A stretch of 64,000 nt of DNA from Candidatus Nitricoxidivorans perseverans (lineage in GTDB: Bacteria; Pseudomonadota; Gammaproteobacteria; Burkholderiales; Rhodocyclaceae), in contig CP107246.1 in the NCBI GenBank assembly GCA_030246985.1, forward strand, positions 1,490,282 to 1,554,281. The letters are read 5' to 3'. Under the pieces are notes generated by a model. The model was not told where the DNA came from. It saw nothing but the letters and a program-made list of their open reading frames with translations, and ran no database searches. The first letter of the stretch is position 1. Each line of letters starts with the position of its first letter. The position numbers and the translations under genes were made by a program. Below are positions 10,206 through 19,083 of this stretch, in pieces.

Positions 10206-10481
10206 ATGATTTCGAGGCGACAATTTCTGCGGGGAGACTTCTCCGTCCAGCGGGATGAAACGGCGGCAAGCGGCGATCAGCGATGCGCGGCCATCGGCGG
10301 AACCTGCATGGCCTTCAACAACGTGGTCTGCCGGAGTTGCGCCGATGCCTGCCTCGAAGGCGCGATCCGCTTCCAGCCGCGCATCATGGCTTCCGCGCTG
10401 CCGCTGGTCGATGTGGAGAAATGCACGGGCTGCGGCGACTGCGTCGCCGCCTGCCCGGCATCGGCGATAAAGCTCGTCTAG
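10206..10481 (+). CDS. napF: Ferredoxin-type protein NapF, short form
   Basis: Small 4Fe-4S protein (91 aa) from ATG 10206. The N-terminus MISRRQFLRGDF resembles the NapF start with its SRRxFLRG motif. Two cysteine clusters are visible: a first degenerate set around CMAFNNVVCRSCADACLEGAI and a complete C-terminal CTGCGDCVAACPASAI. NapF proteins are usually ~160 aa with up to four clusters and act in cytoplasmic NapA maturation; this version appears condensed. It follows a strong terminator by 20 bases and converges on napB with 4 bases between stops. The function is inferred from motif and location. Confidence 0.75.
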   Translation: MISRRQFLRGDFSVQRDETAASGDQRCAAIGGTCMAFNNVVCRSCADACLEGAIRFQPRIMASALPLVDVEKCTGCGDCVAACPASAIKLV

Positions 10482-10485
10482 AGAA

Positions 10486-10941
10486 TCAGCGCGGCGGGAG
10501 GTTGCCGGTGAAGGTGCTCTCCACGAGGGGGGCGGCATCCGTCTGCGGCACATGGCACATGGTGCATGCGTGGCGGGCCATGCTGACCTGCTTGCCATTG
10601 AAGTGGCTCTCGCCCAGCTTCGGCGCCTTCTTCTCCTTGTACTTCTCGGGCCCGTGGCAGCTCATGCACTGATTCTCCTCGAGCGTGATGTCGTCGAAGT
10701 TGTCGGTCGCGTGCGGGATCAGCGGCGGCTGCTCCTTGAAGGTGCGTGCAATGGGCTGTTGCAGGCCAGGCTTCTTGCCCGTGTATTCCCTGACCGCAAA
10801 GCCGGTTTCGGCGGCGGCGACATCGGTGCCGCGCGCGGAAACCATCTTCTCGGTCGTCGCGCAACCGCCGACCAGGGTGATCGATGCGACCAGCGCCGCG
10901 GTCATCGATGCCAGCGTAAGCTTGATGGACTTGTTCCTCAT
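10486..10941 (-). CDS. napB: Periplasmic nitrate reductase dihaem cytochrome subunit NapB
   Basis: Small subunit that delivers electrons to NapA. It has two c-haem motifs, CMSCH and CTMCH, with the family segments PPLIPHATDNFDDITLEENQ and RHACTMCHVPQTDA. The start at 10941 (MRNKSIKLTLASM) has a GGGGAG Shine-Dalgarno. At 151 aa it matches the family. The N-terminus has a basic, hydrophobic signal ending LVGGC, with Cys27 as a possible lipidation site. Typical NapB has a cleaved Sec signal without a lipobox. It is last in the napDAGHB operon. Confidence 0.93.
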   Translation of the reverse strand: MRNKSIKLTLASMTAALVASITLVGGCATTEKMVSARGTDVAAAETGFAVREYTGKKPGLQQPIARTFKEQPPLIPHATDNFDDITLEENQCMSCHGPEKYKEKKAPKLGESHFNGKQVSMARHACTMCHVPQTDAAPLVESTFTGNLPPR

Positions 10942-10970
10942 GATGCGCTCCCCACAGAATGAAACGTTGA

Positions 10971-11864
10971 TCACTTCGGCGCGGCAGCGCCGGCCATGGC
11001 TTCAAAAGATTTTTCGGAACGGCCGCCGAAGGCGAATACGTCCTTCGAGCAGACATCGACGCAGCGGCCGCAGTTGGTGCAGTTCGGCGACAGGATCACC
11101 GGCGAGACGCCTTTCCTGCCTTCCTTGAGCGGCGAGCGGATCACCGCGGGTTCCGGGCAGACGGCATAACAGTCCATGCAGTCGTTGCAGGCTTCCCGCT
11201 TCGTTGCCGAGACGCGCAGCCGGCTCCATCTGCCGAGCAGGCTGTAGAAGGCGCCGACCGGGCACAGCCTTCCGCACCAGCCGCGGCTGGCGACGAACAG
11301 GTCGAACAGGAAGACCGCCAGCACGACCGCCCAGGCCATGCCGAAGCCGAAGAACAGTCCGCGATGCAGCATGGAGACCGGATTGATCATCTCCCACGCG
11401 ATCGTGCCGGTGCCGACGGCCAGCGCCAGGGTCATCGCGAGGATCCAGTAGCGCGTCTGGCGTCCGATGTGCGCACCGCCCCTGAGCCCCAGTTTCGTGC
11501 GCAGCCAAGCCGCGAGATCCGTCACGAGATTGGCCGGGCAGACCCACGAGCAATAGACGCGCCCTCCGACGATGAAGTAGAAGGCCACCACGATCGCCGC
11601 GCCGATCAGCGCGTTCTTCTCCGGCGTGAAGCCGGTCAGCACGCCCTGGAGCAGCACATAAGGGTCGGCAAGCGGCAGGAAGTTCAGCGTGTAGCTGTAG
11701 TTGAGGTTGCCCTTGACGATCCACAGCCCGAACCAGGGACCGGCCAGGAACAGCAGCAGGATCGTCGACTGGGAGATGCGGCGCAGGACGAGCCACTTGT
11801 GCGCGGCCAGCCAGCCCTTCGCCTCGACGGCTTCCTGCCCGATGTGCCTGTTCGGGGCGCTCAT
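10971..11864 (-). CDS. napH: Quinol dehydrogenase membrane component NapH
   Basis: Polytopic membrane iron-sulfur protein (297 aa) that, with NapG, forms an alternative quinol-oxidising route to NapAB. Four or five hydrophobic segments lie in residues 25-200. CSWVCP and CGRLCPVG motifs are present, and two C-terminal ferredoxin clusters follow: CNDCMDCYAVCPEP and CTNCGRCVDVCSKD. The start overlaps the napG stop by 4 bases, so napG and napH are coupled. Confidence 0.95.
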   Translation of the reverse strand: MSAPNRHIGQEAVEAKGWLAAHKWLVLRRISQSTILLLFLAGPWFGLWIVKGNLNYSYTLNFLPLADPYVLLQGVLTGFTPEKNALIGAAIVVAFYFIVGGRVYCSWVCPANLVTDLAAWLRTKLGLRGGAHIGRQTRYWILAMTLALAVGTGTIAWEMINPVSMLHRGLFFGFGMAWAVVLAVFLFDLFVASRGWCGRLCPVGAFYSLLGRWSRLRVSATKREACNDCMDCYAVCPEPAVIRSPLKEGRKGVSPVILSPNCTNCGRCVDVCSKDVFAFGGRSEKSFEAMAGAAAPK

Positions 11865-12727
11865 AGCTTGTTCCCCTGCAATGCCCTGGGCAGGCCGGGC
11901 GACGATCCGGGCGCAGGCGGCGCGGCGCCACCCGGCGGCGCTGCGGGAGTGAGTCCCTTGCCGGGCTCATACTGCATGCCCTCCGGCAGGTTGAACTGGT
12001 GCTCGGCATCCGGCGCGACCAGGCTGCCGCCCGCTTTCCTCTTCTCTTCCCAGCCGATGCGGTAGTGGTCGCCCAGCTCGCCCTTGGCCAGATGGATCGG
12101 ATACACCTTGATCGCGGCGGTCTTGAGGATGCAGGCCATCTCGCACTTGCCGCAGCCGGTGCACTGGTCCGAATGGACGATGGGCTCGAATACCGTGTGC
12201 GAGCCCGTCCGCTCGTTGTGGCGCGGCAGCAGGGTGATGGCCTTGTCGATCAGCGGGCAGACCCGGTAGCAGATGTCGCAGCGCAGACCGAGGAAGTTGA
12301 GGCAGGTCTCGTGGTCCACCAGCACCGCCAGACCCATGCGCGCCTTGGCGATGTCCGTCAGCTTGTGGTCGAGCGCCCCGGTCGGGCAGGCCTTGACGCA
12401 GGGGATGTGCTCGCACATCTCGCAAGGCCCCGTGCGGCCCACGAAGTAGGGCGTACCCGTGGCGATGGGTTCTTCCGGCTTCGCCAGCCGGAGGATTTGC
12501 GGCGGGCAGTCGCGCACGCACATGCCGCAGCGGATGCACTTGCCGAGGAATTCGGTTTCCGGACCGGCGCCGGGCGGGCGGATGGCGGCTGGCGGCAGGG
12601 CCTTCGCCTGCTTGACGAATAGCCCCATCCCCAGCCCCAGCAACCCGACGCCGCAGGCCATCCGGGCCCCGTCGAGGAGGAACTGCCGGCGGGCAGTGCC
12701 CGCCTTGGCCTTGGTTTCCATGTCCAT
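11861..12727 (-). CDS. napG: Ferredoxin-type protein NapG
   Basis: Periplasmic multi-cluster 4Fe-4S protein (288 aa) that works with NapH. A twin-arginine signal is visible (TARRQFLLDGARMACGVG), and four CxxCxxCxxxC-type clusters follow (CIRCGMCVRDCPP; CEMCEHIPCVKACP; CDICYRVCP; CTGCGKCEMACI). The C-terminal 40 residues are a Pro/Gly/Ala-rich tail not required by the family. The start at 12727 has only a weak ribosome site. A better site with an ATG lies at 12755 but is out of frame by one base across a run of seven G's on the coding strand (12745-12751). Confidence 0.92.
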   Translation of the reverse strand: MDMETKAKAGTARRQFLLDGARMACGVGLLGLGMGLFVKQAKALPPAAIRPPGAGPETEFLGKCIRCGMCVRDCPPQILRLAKPEEPIATGTPYFVGRTGPCEMCEHIPCVKACPTGALDHKLTDIAKARMGLAVLVDHETCLNFLGLRCDICYRVCPLIDKAITLLPRHNERTGSHTVFEPIVHSDQCTGCGKCEMACILKTAAIKVYPIHLAKGELGDHYRIGWEEKRKAGGSLVAPDAEHQFNLPEGMQYEPGKGLTPAAPPGGAAPPAPGSSPGLPRALQGNKL

Positions 12728-12797
12728 GCTCGCGGATGGAGAAGCCCCCCCTCATAGCCCCTCCGTCTCCTTCAGTCGTTGATGAGGTCGGCTCGCA

Positions 12798-15347
12798 TCA
12801 GGCCTTGGTCACCTTGCACGCGCACTTCTTGAAGTCCGTCTCTTTCGAGATCGGGCAGGTGGCGTCCAGGGTGAGCTTGTTGACCAGCCGGTTCTCGTCG
12901 AAGAACGGCACGAAGACCAGCCCCTTCGGCGGCTTGTTGCGGCCCTTGGTCTCGACGCGCGTGGTGATATCGCCGCGGCGGGTGGCGACCTTGACCGCGT
13001 CGCCACGCTGCAGGCCGCGCGCCTTGGCGTCGTCCGGATGCATGTATACCCAGGCATCCGGCATGGCGCGGTGCAGCTCGGGCGCGCGCCGGGTCATCGA
13101 GCCGGTGTGCCAGTGCTCCAGCACGCGGCCGGTGCACAGCCAGAGGTCGAAGTCCTTGTCCGGCATCTCGGCGGCCGGCTGGTAGGGCAGCGCGAAGATC
13201 TTCGCCTTGCCGTCCGGGTTGCCGTAGAACTTGAGGGTCTCGCCGGCCTTGACGTAGGGATCGTAGCCTTCGCGGTAGCGCCAGAGGGTTTCCTTGCCGT
13301 TGACCACCGGCCAGCGCAGGCCGCGCACCTTGTGATAGGTGTCGAACTCGCCGAGATCCTTGCCCTTGCCCTTGCCGAAGTTGCGGTATTCCTCGAACAG
13401 GCCCTTCTGCAGGTAGAAGCCGAAGTCCTCTGCCTCGTCGTTGCTGTAGCCGGCCCAGGCATGGGCGTTGGTCTTCGCGGTCTCCTCCTTGCCGAACTTG
13501 TTGCACTGGCCGTTGGCGTAGAGCACATCGTAGAGCGTCTTACCCTTGAGTTCCGGCTTCTTGGCGATGAGGTCGGCGGGCCACACTTCCTCGACCTTGA
13601 AGCGCTTGGAGAACTCGACGTACTGCCAGAGGTCGGACTTGCACTCGCCCGGCGCCTTGACCTGCTGGCGCCAGAACTGGCCGCGGCGCTCGGCGTTGCC
13701 GAATGCGCCCTCCTTCTCCATCCACATCGCGCAGGGCAGGATCAGGTCGGCGGACATCGCGGACACCGTCGGGTATACGTCGGACACCACGACGAAGGCC
13801 TTCGGATTGCGCCAGCCGGGGTAGATCTCGCCGTTGATGTTCGGGCCGGCCTGCATGTTGTTGTTCGTGGACTGCCAGTAGAAACCGATCTTGCCGTCCT
13901 TCATCATGCGCGGCTGCGCCACGGCGTGGTAGCCGATCTTCTCCGAAATGGTGCCGGCCGGCACGTTCCAGATTTCCTCGGCCTTCTTGCGGTGGTCCGG
14001 GTTCATCACGACCATGTCGGCGGGCAGACGATGCGCGAAGGTGCCGCACTCGCGCGCCGTGCCGCAGGCCGAGGGCTGGCCGGTCAGCGAGAACGGGCTG
14101 TTGCCCGGCTCGGAGATCTTGCCCACCAGCAGGTGCACGTTGTAGATCATGTTGTTGACCCAGGTGCCGCGGGTGTGCTGGTTGAAGCCCATGGTCCAGA
14201 ATGAGGTCACCTTGGTCTTCGGGTCGGCATATATCTTGGCCAGCGCCTCGAGCTTGTCCTTGGGCACGCCGGAGATTTCGTGGGCCTTGTCGAGCGTGTA
14301 TTCGGACACGAACGCCTTGAACTCGTCGAATGTGATCGGCTTGGCGGCCATCGGGTTGCCCTTGGGCTTGCCGTCGGGGCCGGGATAGCCGTTGTTGCCG
14401 GCCGCCTGCTCGAGCGGATGGTTGGGCCGCAGGCCGTAGCCGATGTCGGTGACACCCTTGACGAAGTTGACGTTCTTCTTGACGAAGGCCTCATCCACCG
14501 CACCGTTCTGGATGATGTAGTTGCAGATGTAGTTGAGGATCGCGAGATCCGACTGCGGCTTGAAGACCAGCTCCATGTCCGCCAGCTCGCTGGATCGGTG
14601 GCTGAAGGTGGTGAGCACGTTGATCTTGACGTGCTTGGCCGTCAGGCGGCGGTCGGTGATGCGCGACCAGAGGATCGGGTGCATCTCGGACATATTCGAG
14701 CCCCAGAGCACGAACGAGTCGGCATGCTCGATGTCGTCGTAGCAGCCCATCGGCTCGTCGGCGCCGAAGGTGCGGATGAAGCCGAACACGGCGGAAGCCA
14801 TGCAGTGGCGCGCATTCGGATCGATGCTGTTGGAGCGGAAGCCGGCCTTCATCAGCTTGTTGGCCGCGTAGCCTTCCCAGATCGTCCACTGGCCGGAGCC
14901 GAACATGGCCACGCCAAACGGGCCCATGGCGGGATCCTTCATGGTCGCCTTGACCTTTTCGGCCATGATGTCGAAGGCCGCGTCCCAACTGATCGGCGTG
15001 AACTCGCCGTTCTTGTCGAACTTGCCGTCCTTCATGCGAAGCATGGGCTCGGTCAGGCGATCCTTGCCGTACATGATCTTGGAGAGGAAGTAGCCCTTGA
15101 CGCAGTTCAGGCCCTTGTTGACCGGCGCATCCGGGTCGCCCTGGGTCGCCACCACCTTGCCGTCCTTGACGCCGACCAGCACGCCGCAGCCGGTTCCGCA
15201 GTAGCGGCAGACGCCCTTGTCCCAGCGCACGCCGTCGTCGGTCTTGGCCTGTGCGAGCGCCTGGGCGCCCGGAACCGCCATGCCAGCCACGCCGGCCGCC
15301 GCCGCAACCGCGTTCGCCTTGATGAAATCACGCCGCGTCAGTTTCAT
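12798..15347 (-). CDS. napA: Periplasmic nitrate reductase catalytic subunit NapA
   Basis: Molybdenum bis-MGD enzyme (849 aa) reducing nitrate to nitrite in the periplasm. The Tat signal [20 protein letters not shown] covers residues 4-23. The 4Fe-4S ligands are Cys47, Cys50, Cys54 and Cys82 (CRYCGTGC and NCVKGYF). The Mo ligand is Cys182 in [13 protein letters not shown]. The start at 15347 was chosen over a longer frame because it has a perfect AAGGAGG Shine-Dalgarno and begins with the Tat signal. One base separates it from napD. It is induced by the FNR-like site upstream of napD if the operon is polycistronic. Confidence 0.98.
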   Translation of the reverse strand: MKLTRRDFIKANAVAAAAGVAGMAVPGAQALAQAKTDDGVRWDKGVCRYCGTGCGVLVGVKDGKVVATQGDPDAPVNKGLNCVKGYFLSKIMYGKDRLTEPMLRMKDGKFDKNGEFTPISWDAAFDIMAEKVKATMKDPAMGPFGVAMFGSGQWTIWEGYAANKLMKAGFRSNSIDPNARHCMASAVFGFIRTFGADEPMGCYDDIEHADSFVLWGSNMSEMHPILWSRITDRRLTAKHVKINVLTTFSHRSSELADMELVFKPQSDLAILNYICNYIIQNGAVDEAFVKKNVNFVKGVTDIGYGLRPNHPLEQAAGNNGYPGPDGKPKGNPMAAKPITFDEFKAFVSEYTLDKAHEISGVPKDKLEALAKIYADPKTKVTSFWTMGFNQHTRGTWVNNMIYNVHLLVGKISEPGNSPFSLTGQPSACGTARECGTFAHRLPADMVVMNPDHRKKAEEIWNVPAGTISEKIGYHAVAQPRMMKDGKIGFYWQSTNNNMQAGPNINGEIYPGWRNPKAFVVVSDVYPTVSAMSADLILPCAMWMEKEGAFGNAERRGQFWRQQVKAPGECKSDLWQYVEFSKRFKVEEVWPADLIAKKPELKGKTLYDVLYANGQCNKFGKEETAKTNAHAWAGYSNDEAEDFGFYLQKGLFEEYRNFGKGKGKDLGEFDTYHKVRGLRWPVVNGKETLWRYREGYDPYVKAGETLKFYGNPDGKAKIFALPYQPAAEMPDKDFDLWLCTGRVLEHWHTGSMTRRAPELHRAMPDAWVYMHPDDAKARGLQRGDAVKVATRRGDITTRVETKGRNKPPKGLVFVPFFDENRLVNKLTLDATCPISKETDFKKCACKVTKA

Positions 15348-15348
15348 A

Positions 15349-15597
15349 TCAGACCTCCTTGTCTGGATCGGATTCGGTTTGGTGATAGACCATGGACGCC
15401 GACAGGACACCGTCCACTTGACTGATGAATTCGAAGGTGTCGGCCGTTCCGCGGTCGTCATCGGTCTCGATGGTGACGATGATCCGGCCTTCCTCGGAAA
15501 CGGCATGGATATCGACGCCATTGATGCCAGCCAGCCGGCTCTGCACCGCCCCGGCTGCACCGGGCCGGGCATGGATGATCGCGCTCGAAATGTTCAA
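15349..15597 (-). CDS. napD: NapA-specific chaperone NapD
   Basis: Small cytoplasmic chaperone (82 aa) that binds the NapA Tat signal and controls its export. It begins [20 protein letters not shown], with the family pattern of a short ferredoxin-like fold and a conserved [17 protein letters not shown] segment. The start is a TTG codon at 15597 preceded by GGAGG. It is the first gene of napDAGHB; napE is absent. Confidence 0.92.
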   Translation of the reverse strand: MNISSAIIHARPGAAGAVQSRLAGINGVDIHAVSEEGRIIVTIETDDDRGTADTFEFISQVDGVLSASMVYHQTESDPDKEV

Positions 15598-15645
15598 GGG
15601 ATGCCTCCGAATGAATACCCGCCTTGATGGCGGGGTCGTGCGTGC

Positions 15646-15687
15646 ATCCTAGTGACGACGCCGGAGGGCTTGCTTGATGACAGTCAA
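15646..15687 (-). promoter_or_regulatory. FNR-like site and promoter of napDAGHB
   Basis: TTGAT-GACA-GTCAA (15674-15687, plus-strand reading) matches 9 of 10 bases of the FNR consensus. On the minus strand a -10-like TAGGAT lies at 15651-15646, exactly where a class II FNR promoter (-41.5) would place it. The predicted start of transcription is near 15639, giving a ~42-base leader before the napD TTG. The layout supports oxygen-responsive control of the nap operon. Confidence 0.75.
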
Positions 15688-15729
15688 GGATTTGAAATGT
15701 CGAGTGTTATGCTAGGGTTATACGGGGGT

Positions 15730-16038
15730 TCACTGCGACAGGACGAACTTCACCAGCATCTTCAGGTCGGCATCCGAAGTGGTCGTGTTGGGCGGTTGGA
15801 TGATGTCGCCCCAGTTGCCCTTGCCCCCCTCGCGCACTTTTTTCAGCAGCTTGGCTTCGGCGCCCGCGGCGCCTTTGTACTTGGCGGCGACGTCTTTCCA
15901 GGCGGGACCGACCAGTTTCTTGTCGACGGAATGGCAGCCCAGGCAACCTTCCTTCTGTGCCAGTTTGAGATCAGCGACAGCCGTGCCGGCAAAGATCATC
16001 CCGGCGGCAAGAATGATGCAAGGGTGGATCGCGCTCAT
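15730..16038 (-). CDS. Small class I cytochrome c (c551/c552-like) with Gln in place of axial Met
   Basis: Periplasmic monohaem cytochrome (102 aa): signal peptide about residues 1-22, haem motif C32-LG-CH36, and a class I fold ending DADLKMLVKFVLSQ. In the cytochrome c551 family the sixth haem ligand is the Met of a PMPPN loop. Here the DNA at 15798-15796 reads CAA, giving IIQPPN with Gln81 at that place. It lies between spoT and the nap promoter on the minus strand and could exchange electrons with Nap or other reductases, which is inference. Confidence 0.88.
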   Translation of the reverse strand: MSAIHPCIILAAGMIFAGTAVADLKLAQKEGCLGCHSVDKKLVGPAWKDVAAKYKGAAGAEAKLLKKVREGGKGNWGDIIQPPNTTTSDADLKMLVKFVLSQ

Positions 16039-16073
16039 CGTTTCCTCCTGTGGGTTGCCATGAACTTTGTACC

Positions 16074-18230
16074 TTACTCCTTTATCCGATTGATGCGCAC
16101 CACTTCCGGGATGCGGCGCACGGCGCGAAGGATGCGCGCCAGGTGGGCACGATTCGCCACTTGTACCGTGAAATAGAGAGCGGTCGTGGCACCGGGGTCA
16201 TCGTCCATGCTGACATTGGCGATGTCGGAGTCCTCTTCGGCGATGGAGGCGGCGATCCTTGCCAGGACGCCCCGCCTGTTTTCGGCGACGATGCGCAGGC
16301 CGACCTCGAAGGCTCCCTGGATATCCGGTTCCCAGTCCACATCCACCCAGTCGCCGCGTTCGCCCCGTAGCCGGACGATCGCCGGGCAATCGTGCGTATG
16401 CACGACCAGGCCCTGGCCCTTGCGGATGATGCCGACGATGGGATCGCCGGGAATCGGCCGGCAGCACTTGGCGAGGTTGACGGCCACGCCCTCGGTCCCG
16501 CGGATCAGGATCGCGCCGGGCGGCTTGCGCTCGGATCGCTCGACCACGCCGCCATTGCCTCCCTTGCCAAGCCCGTCGCGCCGGTCGAAATGCGAAACCA
16601 GGCCGCGGGCGACGATGGCGGGCAGGCGCGTACCCAGGCCGATATCGGTCAGCACCTGCTTCTTCGTTTTGGCGCCGCACTCCCGCAGGAAGCTTTCCCA
16701 GACGTCTTCATCGATATCGGCCAGGTTCAGGTCGAGGCCGCGCAGGGCCTGGACCAGCAACCGCTCGCCGAGGACCGCCGATTCCTCGGTATGCCGGGTC
16801 TTCAGGAAATGGCGGATCTGCGCGCGCGCCTTGCCGGTCCTGACATAGGCAAGCCACGCCGGATTCGGGCTGGCGTGGGGCGCCGTGACGATCTCGACGC
16901 GATCGCCGTTCTTCAGTTCCGTGCGCAACGGCATCGACTCGAAGTTGATGCGGCAGGCGATGCAGCGGTTGCCGATATCGGTATGCACGGCGTAGGCGAA
17001 ATCCACCGGCGTCGAACCGCGCAGCAAGGGCAGTATCTTGCCGCGCGGCGTAAATACATAAACCTCGCCGGGGAAAAGGTCGACCTTGACGTGCTCCAGG
17101 AATTCGGACGAATCGTTCGAGGCGGATTGCAGGTCGATCAGCGATTGCAGCCACTTGTGGGTCGTCTGCTGCAATTCGTTCAGCGTCTGCTCATCCTTGT
17201 AGAGCCAGTGCGAAGCGACGCCGGTCTCGGCGACATGGTGCATTTCCGCGGTTCGGATCTGGATTTCCGCCGGCGTGCCGTAGGGGCCGATCAGCGTGGT
17301 GTGCAGGGACTGGTAGCCGTTGGCCTTGGGAATGGCGATGTAATCCTTGAACTTGCCGGGTACCGGTTTGTAGAGGCCGTGTAATGCACCCAGCGCCAGG
17401 TAGCAAATCGGAATGTCCTTGACGACGATACGGAAACCATAGATGTCGAGCACCTGGGAAAAGGTCAGATGCTTGTCGCGCATCTTGCGGTAGATGCTGA
17501 ACAGGTGCTTCTCGCGCCCCATCACTTCCGCCTCGATGCCATGTTCGGCCAGGCGACGCCGGATGGCGTCCAGTATCTTGCTCACCACTTCGCGCCGGTT
17601 GCCGCGCGCCTGCTTGACCGCCTTCACCAGGACCCGGTGGCGCATCGGGTACAGGTGCTTGAAGGCCAGCTCCTGGAGTTCCTGGGAAAGGGCATTGAGG
17701 CCGAGCCGATTGGCGATCGGCGCGTAGATGTCCAGGGTTTCGCGCGCCACGCGCCGCCGCTTGTCCGGCCGCACGGCATCCAGCGTGCGCATGTTGTGCA
17801 GCCGGTCGGCCAGCTTGATCAGGATGACGCGCACGTCGCGCGCCATGGCCAGCAGCATCTTGCGGAAGTTGTCGGCCTGCGCTTCTTCGTAGGACTGGTT
17901 CTCGATGCGGTCGAGCTTGGAGACGCCGTCCACCAGCTCCGCCGTCGTTTTTCCGAAGCGTGTGGCGATCTGGGCCTTCGTGATGGCGGTGTCCTCCATC
18001 ACGTCATGCAGCAGCGCGGCCATGATGGCCTGGGGGTCGAGGCGCCAGCCGGACAACGTCTCGGCGACCGCGAGGGGATGCGATACATAGGGGGCGCCGC
18101 TGGTGCGGTACTGCCCCTGATGCGCGTCGGCGGAAAAGCGGTAGGCCGCCTCAATCCGGGCGACGTCTTCGGCCTTCAGATAGGCGGCAAGGATCCCTTT
18201 GACGCGATCAAGATCCTCTGCCAGTTCCAT
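16074..18230 (-). CDS. spoT: Bifunctional (p)ppGpp synthetase/hydrolase
   Basis: Long RelA/SpoT homologue (718 aa) controlling the stringent response. The N-terminal HD hydrolase is intact: SHPLAVAETLSGW, LLHDVMEDT and LADRLHNMRTL. The synthetase domain has YGFRIVVKDIPICY and FKDYIAIPKANGYQSLHTT. A TGS domain (FTPRGKILPLLRGSTPVDFAYAVHT) and a C-terminal ACT domain (about 640-718) follow. The intact HD box argues for the SpoT or Rel type over RelA. It is last in yicC-gmk-rpoZ-spoT, three bases after rpoZ. Confidence 0.96.
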   Translation of the reverse strand: MELAEDLDRVKGILAAYLKAEDVARIEAAYRFSADAHQGQYRTSGAPYVSHPLAVAETLSGWRLDPQAIMAALLHDVMEDTAITKAQIATRFGKTTAELVDGVSKLDRIENQSYEEAQADNFRKMLLAMARDVRVILIKLADRLHNMRTLDAVRPDKRRRVARETLDIYAPIANRLGLNALSQELQELAFKHLYPMRHRVLVKAVKQARGNRREVVSKILDAIRRRLAEHGIEAEVMGREKHLFSIYRKMRDKHLTFSQVLDIYGFRIVVKDIPICYLALGALHGLYKPVPGKFKDYIAIPKANGYQSLHTTLIGPYGTPAEIQIRTAEMHHVAETGVASHWLYKDEQTLNELQQTTHKWLQSLIDLQSASNDSSEFLEHVKVDLFPGEVYVFTPRGKILPLLRGSTPVDFAYAVHTDIGNRCIACRINFESMPLRTELKNGDRVEIVTAPHASPNPAWLAYVRTGKARAQIRHFLKTRHTEESAVLGERLLVQALRGLDLNLADIDEDVWESFLRECGAKTKKQVLTDIGLGTRLPAIVARGLVSHFDRRDGLGKGGNGGVVERSERKPPGAILIRGTEGVAVNLAKCCRPIPGDPIVGIIRKGQGLVVHTHDCPAIVRLRGERGDWVDVDWEPDIQGAFEVGLRIVAENRRGVLARIAASIAEEDSDIANVSMDDDPGATTALYFTVQVANRAHLARILRAVRRIPEVVRINRIKE

Positions 18231-18233
18231 CCA

Positions 18234-18440
18234 CTAGGCCTGGCCGCGGTTGAGAACTTCCAGGCCAACCTTGCCCGCCGCGATTTCACGCAGGGCGAGC
18301 ACCGTCGGCTTGTCCCTGTCGAATTCGACCATGGGCGTGCTGCCCATGGCGATCTGGCGCGCCCGATAGGTGGCGGCCAGGGTCAGCTGGAAGCGGTTGG
18401 GGATTCTCTTGATGCAATCGTCGACGGTAACGCGGGCCAT
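18234..18440 (-). CDS. rpoZ: RNA polymerase omega subunit
   Basis: Small RNA polymerase subunit (68 aa) that aids beta' assembly and contributes to the ppGpp binding site. It has the omega pattern [20 protein letters not shown] and ATYRARQI. The ATG at 18440 was chosen over a longer overlapping frame that runs into gmk. It sits between gmk and spoT as in most beta- and gammaproteobacteria. Confidence 0.96.
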   Translation of the reverse strand: MARVTVDDCIKRIPNRFQLTLAATYRARQIAMGSTPMVEFDRDKPTVLALREIAAGKVGLEVLNRGQA

Positions 18441-18456
18441 GGTCAGTCCTTTGTGG

Positions 18457-19074
18457 TTAATTCTTTTCGAGGAAATCAAACATCTCGGGGTAGCGCACAC
18501 GCTGCCGCGCGAACGGCAACCGGGAGGCGCGCACAGCGGCGCGCAGGTCTTCCAGCGCAACCTGCAAGTCTTTGTTGATTATAACAAAATCAAACTCCCC
18601 GACATGGCGCATTTCGCCCAGGGCCGCCGCCACCCGGCGCTGGATCACCTCTTCGGGGTCGTGGCCGCGATTGCGCAGCCGCCGCTCCAGTTCCGGAATC
18701 GAGGGCGGCAGGATGAAGATGCCGACGGCATCCGGAAACATCGTCCGCACCTGCTGGGCGCCCTGCCAGTCGATTTCCAGCAGCATGTCGTGGCCGGTCC
18801 GCATCTGCTCCTCGATCCATGGACGCGAGGTGCCGTAGAAATTGCCATGCACTTCCGCCCATTCCATGAACTCGCCGCGGCCGCGCATGGCGATGAAGGT
18901 GGCGATGTCGATGAAGTGGTAGTGGTCGCCGTCCCGCTCGCCGGGCCGCGGCGCGCGCGTCGTGAAGGAGACGGAATGCTGCACCAGCGGATCATGCTCC
19001 ATCAGCAGGCGGACGAGGGTGGACTTGCCTGCGCCGGAAGGCGCGGAAACGACGAAGAGTGTTCCGGGGGGCAT
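18457..19074 (-). CDS. gmk: Guanylate kinase
   Basis: Phosphorylates GMP to GDP. The 205 aa protein has the P-loop [12 protein letters not shown] near residue 10 and the GMP-binding stretch [24 protein letters not shown]. The DWQGAQQVR motif follows. Grouping with rpoZ and spoT links guanine nucleotide supply to ppGpp signalling. Confidence 0.97.
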   Translation of the reverse strand: MPPGTLFVVSAPSGAGKSTLVRLLMEHDPLVQHSVSFTTRAPRPGERDGDHYHFIDIATFIAMRGRGEFMEWAEVHGNFYGTSRPWIEEQMRTGHDMLLEIDWQGAQQVRTMFPDAVGIFILPPSIPELERRLRNRGHDPEEVIQRRVAAALGEMRHVGEFDFVIINKDLQVALEDLRAAVRASRLPFARQRVRYPEMFDFLEKN

Positions 19075-19083
19075 GGCGGTCCC

